Source of the DNA: a virus
Strand: one strand, 5' to 3'
Length of the DNA: 38,668 bases
Virus record (IMG/VR): IMGVR_UViG_3300048834_000523
Coordinates: 1-38,668 of that record
The position numbers and the translations under genes are program-made. The notes under the pieces were generated by a model. It ran no database searches, had not been told where the DNA came from, and was given only the letters and a program-made list of their open reading frames with translations. Positions 35,459-38,668 of this stretch are shown here, piece by piece. Within the stretch, counting starts at the first letter, position 1, and each line of letters starts with the position of its first letter.

Positions 35459-36352
35459 TTACTCTAAACTGAGTCCGTCGAAGTCGGCAGAAGGATAGGC
35501 AACGAACTCGCTGTATGTTCGAGTGCCACCGGTCGCAGCTGTACCGTCGGCATTGAGATTGCCGACGTAGGGAACATCGTCTTTGATGAACGGCTTCAGT
35601 GTTGAGTCGTCACCTGCGAACGCAACTGTACTGTAGTGACTGCCTTGATTGAGCGGGCGTAGTTTGAACCCATCTTCCGAGACAGCGAATCGAACCCTGT
35701 AGGTGACCTGCCAAAGCTTAGTGCCATCTTCAACTACCTGGCGTGCACGGATCTGGGTCATAAGTGCATGACCAGCAGCCGCACCATAAAACGCATCCTG
35801 ATTGATGTGGTCAACATAACCGAGGATGGTCACGGGCGTGAACGTCGCTTGGTACCGTTCGATGGTTAGTACCGGGAAGATGACTCGACGCGTGACCGGT
35901 GGGTCATACTGGTGGCCAACTGGGTTTAGAATATCCTTGCGCGGGTCGTCAAAATCTTGGTATAGAACCTCTTCCCCAAACTCGGAATCCCACTCGACGA
36001 TCGGAGGTCGGCTGGTAGCTTCACCGCTATCCTCCTCGTTCTCTTGGCTTTGGGAGGATGGATCGTTATCGAATTCGACGCGGACATACCAAACCAACGG
36101 CTGCTTGGAGTCTCGCCTCGGCGTCTTGCGCTTGCAGACTGCGGTGGTGTCTGATTCTCCACCGTATGAGTATGTACTCAGACCAACCAATGGCAGGCCG
36201 GCAGTCGATCGAATGGTAAGCGGACCTTGGCTGGTGTTGTCTGCTAAGACAACGTATTCGAGTGAGTAGCGTGCTATTACCTTGTCCTGCCCTAGCTCAA
36301 GGGATCCGGACAGTTCGCCGGCCTGGCGAACTCCTTTGATTGTCGGCATCAT
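35459..36352 (-). CDS. Tail protein after the tape measure gene
   Basis: This 297-residue protein starts MMPTIKGVRQAGELSGSLEL and is beta-rich. The central region (KQPLVWYVRVEFDNDPSSQS) and an acidic loop (ENEEDSGEATSRPPIVEWDS) lead into a GHQYDPPVTRRVIFPVLTIE segment. The end (GGTRTYSEFVAYPSADFDGL) is also beta-like. In siphophages, genes after the tape measure encode distal tail or baseplate proteins, and this is probably one. It shows no clear match to lambda gpM/L or Dit families. It is the last sizeable late gene. Confidence 0.65.
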   Translation of the reverse strand: MMPTIKGVRQAGELSGSLELGQDKVIARYSLEYVVLADNTSQGPLTIRSTAGLPLVGLSTYSYGGESDTTAVCKRKTPRRDSKQPLVWYVRVEFDNDPSSQSQENEEDSGEATSRPPIVEWDSEFGEEVLYQDFDDPRKDILNPVGHQYDPPVTRRVIFPVLTIERYQATFTPVTILGYVDHINQDAFYGAAAGHALMTQIRARQVVEDGTKLWQVTYRVRFAVSEDGFKLRPLNQGSHYSTVAFAGDDSTLKPFIKDDVPYVGNLNADGTAATGGTRTYSEFVAYPSADFDGLSLE

Positions 36353-36364
36353 GCCTCCGCTGTT

Positions 36365-38470
36365 TTAGACGCCAGACGCGCCCTGTAGATTGGCTATCCT
36401 TGCGTTCATTCGCTCAAGGTGAGTATTGACGTTGCGCAAGAGGCCGTTGCTCTCTTTCTGCAAAGACTCGGCCGAGCCCGCACGTTCATTCTTGAGTGCG
36501 GCCGAGAAGGCTTCGACGCTGCCTTTTTGCAGTGCTCCAAACGACGGAGTCTCCGGCCGCTTGTCTTTGGTCGCATCTTTGCCAAGCCTTGTTGCCGCTT
36601 CGCGAGCAGCTCGGGCATACGTACCAAAGTCGATCGCTCCTACGTTCAGCAGTCGACTCAGGTCGGCCATCTCTGCCCGCAGCTGCTGTTGCGGCGATCG
36701 GAATTGCTCCTGAAGCTGTTTGCCGCGTTCCATGGCTTGATGGAGCTCCTCCATCCTCTGTTTCTCTTGCTGCATGGCGGCGAAGCCTCTCAACTGCTGG
36801 GCTGTAGCTCCTTGGCGAGCAAGCTTCATGCGTTCGACTGCATCCGCCCCCATACGCAGCGTCGCGATCTCATCACGCAGCCCGCCGATTCGCTCTGCAA
36901 CTGCGTCACGATTCTGCTGAGCAGCTCGTGCACGTTCCTCGGCCGCTTGCTTCGCAGATTCGGCCGCAGCTTTAGCGGCCTCTTCGCGTGCTTGAATCGC
37001 TCCCATGTCGACAGAGCCTTGTCCACCTGATTCAGCAGCTGCCTTTGCCTCAGCTCTCGCTTGTTGCGTTTTAGCCAACAGATCCATTCCCGTCCCAAAG
37101 TCGAGGCCTCTACCGGCAGCCTCGACGGCGCCAGCCAGGTCAAGACGGCTCGCTCGCTCCATCGTCGTAAAGATCGATTCCAGAAGTTCCAACCAGTCGT
37201 AGAGGTATCCGGTACCATAGGCCAAGCCATCGACAATCGTTGGGAGAACTGTCTGCCAACCGCCGAACGACTCTGCAACGTCCGTTACCGAAGTTGCGAT
37301 CGCATCTATCAGCGGAGCTACCTCAGCGGCGATCTGTCGGAATGCCCCAGTTGCAATCAACTCCACGCGTCCCCAGGCATCATTGGCGGCTTCGACTTGC
37401 TTGGCTTGAGCCTGGCTGAGTGTCAGTCCTAGCCTGTCAGCGACGGCCACCGTTGCATTAATTGCATCCGGCCCACCCCTGAGCGTGTTAACCAAGGCAG
37501 ATCCCTCCTCCTCGAACAGGCGGAATGCCAATACTAATTGATCGGCCGGACTCTTCATTTGCTGTGTCGCGGAGGCCAGTTGCTTCATCGCCTGCAGGGG
37601 ACCTGCCTCCAAGAGCTGACCCGAGTCCAGGCCCAAGGACTTCAGTTGGTCATCCAGGGCACCGCCATTGCGTTTGGCCTCAGCCAATCGAATCTGCAGC
37701 TTCGTAAGTGCCTTGTCCGCTGCCTCCGGGCCCAGGCCGGTCGACTCTCCGACAGCCAGACGAAATCCAGCTAGCTCACGGAACGTCACATTGGCTTTAG
37801 AAGCGCTTTTTGCGATCTCGTCAATCTCGCCCAGTTGCTGACGGACGCCACGTATTGTGACGATGGCTGCTGCAGCGGCCGAGGCGGTTGCAACGAAACC
37901 AGCAGCGACGGCTGCGCCGGCCGCAATTCCTACCGGACCCAACCGGGTGAGCGCGGATCCTACGCCGGCAATCTGCGGAGTCGTTTTGCCTAGCACCTTG
38001 AACTCAGCGTCAATGACGTCGTTATCGTTCCTTTTCGGGAGAGCGATGGACCTGGTTCCGATCCTTAACTGTGGGACTATGTTCGCTGCAGAAGTTGCGT
38101 TCCTACGTATCAGCCCGGTCGCAGCAGCGGCCACTGTTGCAGCGGTCGCGAATTGTGCCATTTCCTGAGCTGCAGCCTTTGAGGAAACAGCCGTGTCCTT
38201 GGTGCTCTTGGCTACCCGGACTACAACACCGCCGGCGAAGGCTGCAGCAATGGCAGAGAAAGCAGCTGCAGCTGCCGACGCTCCGGGGATAGCTGCAAGG
38301 ATGTTCGTTCCGAGCTGACGCAATGGTGCTAGGGTCGCTTCGGCCGCTTTGCCCATGCGATTGATGTCAGACTCGAATTTCTTTACCTTACCCGTCGATC
38401 GATCGAAGCCTTTGTCCAGCTTTTCGGTCCGAGCTCCGAGTACGATATCTAGATTTTCGATAACTGCCAT
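36365..38470 (-). CDS. Tail tape measure protein
   Basis: This 701-residue protein starts MAVIENLDIVLGARTEKLDK. The N-terminal half is long helix (STGKVKKFESDINRMGKAAE), with alanine-rich hydrophobic segments (AAAAFSAIAAAFAGGVVVRV, GIAAGAAVAAGFVATASAAA) that probably cross the membrane or pack in the tube. The second half is coiled-coil (AKAAAESAKQAAEERARAAQ, RMEELHQAMERGKQLQEQFR). Its length sets the tail length; about 700 residues predicts roughly 100 nm (inference). The gene starts two bases after the sigma stop. Confidence 0.92.
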   Translation of the reverse strand: MAVIENLDIVLGARTEKLDKGFDRSTGKVKKFESDINRMGKAAEATLAPLRQLGTNILAAIPGASAAAAAFSAIAAAFAGGVVVRVAKSTKDTAVSSKAAAQEMAQFATAATVAAAATGLIRRNATSAANIVPQLRIGTRSIALPKRNDNDVIDAEFKVLGKTTPQIAGVGSALTRLGPVGIAAGAAVAAGFVATASAAAAAIVTIRGVRQQLGEIDEIAKSASKANVTFRELAGFRLAVGESTGLGPEAADKALTKLQIRLAEAKRNGGALDDQLKSLGLDSGQLLEAGPLQAMKQLASATQQMKSPADQLVLAFRLFEEEGSALVNTLRGGPDAINATVAVADRLGLTLSQAQAKQVEAANDAWGRVELIATGAFRQIAAEVAPLIDAIATSVTDVAESFGGWQTVLPTIVDGLAYGTGYLYDWLELLESIFTTMERASRLDLAGAVEAAGRGLDFGTGMDLLAKTQQARAEAKAAAESGGQGSVDMGAIQAREEAAKAAAESAKQAAEERARAAQQNRDAVAERIGGLRDEIATLRMGADAVERMKLARQGATAQQLRGFAAMQQEKQRMEELHQAMERGKQLQEQFRSPQQQLRAEMADLSRLLNVGAIDFGTYARAAREAATRLGKDATKDKRPETPSFGALQKGSVEAFSAALKNERAGSAESLQKESNGLLRNVNTHLERMNARIANLQGASGV

Positions 38471-38472
38471 CG

Positions 38473-38668
38473 CTATTCAACTCCCGCTGCGTGCAACTGA
38501 TTGCGAAGTGAGACGATAGCTGCAGATTGGATCTGCCTGGCTCGTTCCTTAGAAATACCCAGCCGCTCGCCAGCCTCACTGAGTTTCAGGCCCTCATAGA
38601 ATCGCATGCGGATTACTTCGCGCTGACGCTCTGGCAGTTGCTCAATTGCCTCACTCAGCAAGCCTGCC
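38473..38668 (-). CDS. Phage sigma factor (C-terminal part, partly duplicated by the terminal repeat)
   Basis: This is the end of the gene that begins at 564. Only 38473-38541 are new sequence; 38542-38668 repeats 1-127. The segment reads LPERQREVIRMRFYEGLKLS, then EAGERLGISKERARQIQSAA, the region 4.2 helix-turn-helix that binds the -35 region in sigma-70 factors. It ends LRNQLHAAGVE. Together with the N-terminal part the protein has 210 residues. Confidence 0.9.
   Translation of the reverse strand, partial: AGLLSEAIEQLPERQREVIRMRFYEGLKLSEAGERLGISKERARQIQSAAIVSLRNQLHAAGVE

Overview
The window is the complete genome of a temperate, tailed (siphovirus-like) phage with an HK97-type head. The first 127 bases are identical to the last 127, so it is a circular molecule of about 38,541 bp cut open inside a gene. 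That gene, a 210-residue sigma-70 family factor, starts near the left end, crosses the cut and finishes at the right end. The host is not stated by the sequence. A planctomycete or similar Gram-negative host is my inference, from CsrA, an integron-integrase-like recombinase, a CarF/TMEM189-type lipid desaturase and a secreted trypsin-like protease. This inference is moderate to weak.

Late region (minus strand, 21.2 kb down to 1, then 38.5 kb down to 35.3 kb). It begins with a 28-bp promoter-like element at 21258-21285, then a helix-turn-helix/zinc-ribbon protein. Next comes a probable lysis or envelope cassette: an exported trypsin-like protease with a C-terminal membrane anchor, a holin-like two-helix protein and a CarF-like desaturase. 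Packaging and head genes follow: HNH nuclease, small terminase, an SGNH/lectin-like fibre, large terminase, portal and prohead protease. After these sits an unusual cassette: a Cys-rich protein, a phosphoribosyltransferase-HAD fusion and a sulfotransferase-like protein. A second copy of the same 28-bp element (8168-8195) precedes the major capsid gene, which ends at a hairpin terminator. Then come connector and tail genes, including a lambda G/GT-type -1 frameshift with slippery site GGGAAAC, the sigma factor and the tape measure protein.

Early region (minus strand, 31.2 down to 23.0 kb). It is driven by a TTGACA-N17-AATAAT promoter with a 16-bp palindromic operator between its boxes. It carries thymidylate synthase, CsrA, a metallopeptidase, an ASCH protein, a short tyrosine recombinase, a 5'-3' exonuclease, a winged-helix replication initiator with eight 12-bp iterons inside its gene, and several small unknown genes. 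No DNA polymerase or helicase is visible, so replication presumably uses the host's.

Lysogeny region (31.5-35.0 kb). It holds a Cro/CI-like repressor, small accessory genes (DUF2158-like and DUF2513-like), the 3' part of a tRNA-Leu(UAG) gene that looks like an attP core, and the adjacent integrase. With the IntI-like enzyme at 21.3-22.4 kb and the short enzyme at 27 kb, the phage encodes three tyrosine recombinases.

The observations most worth following are the protease/holin/CarF-like cassette without a recognisable peptidoglycan hydrolase, the PRTase-HAD/sulfotransferase cassette, the phage sigma factor with two matching promoter-like elements, and the three-recombinase set with a near-perfect 32-bp palindrome.
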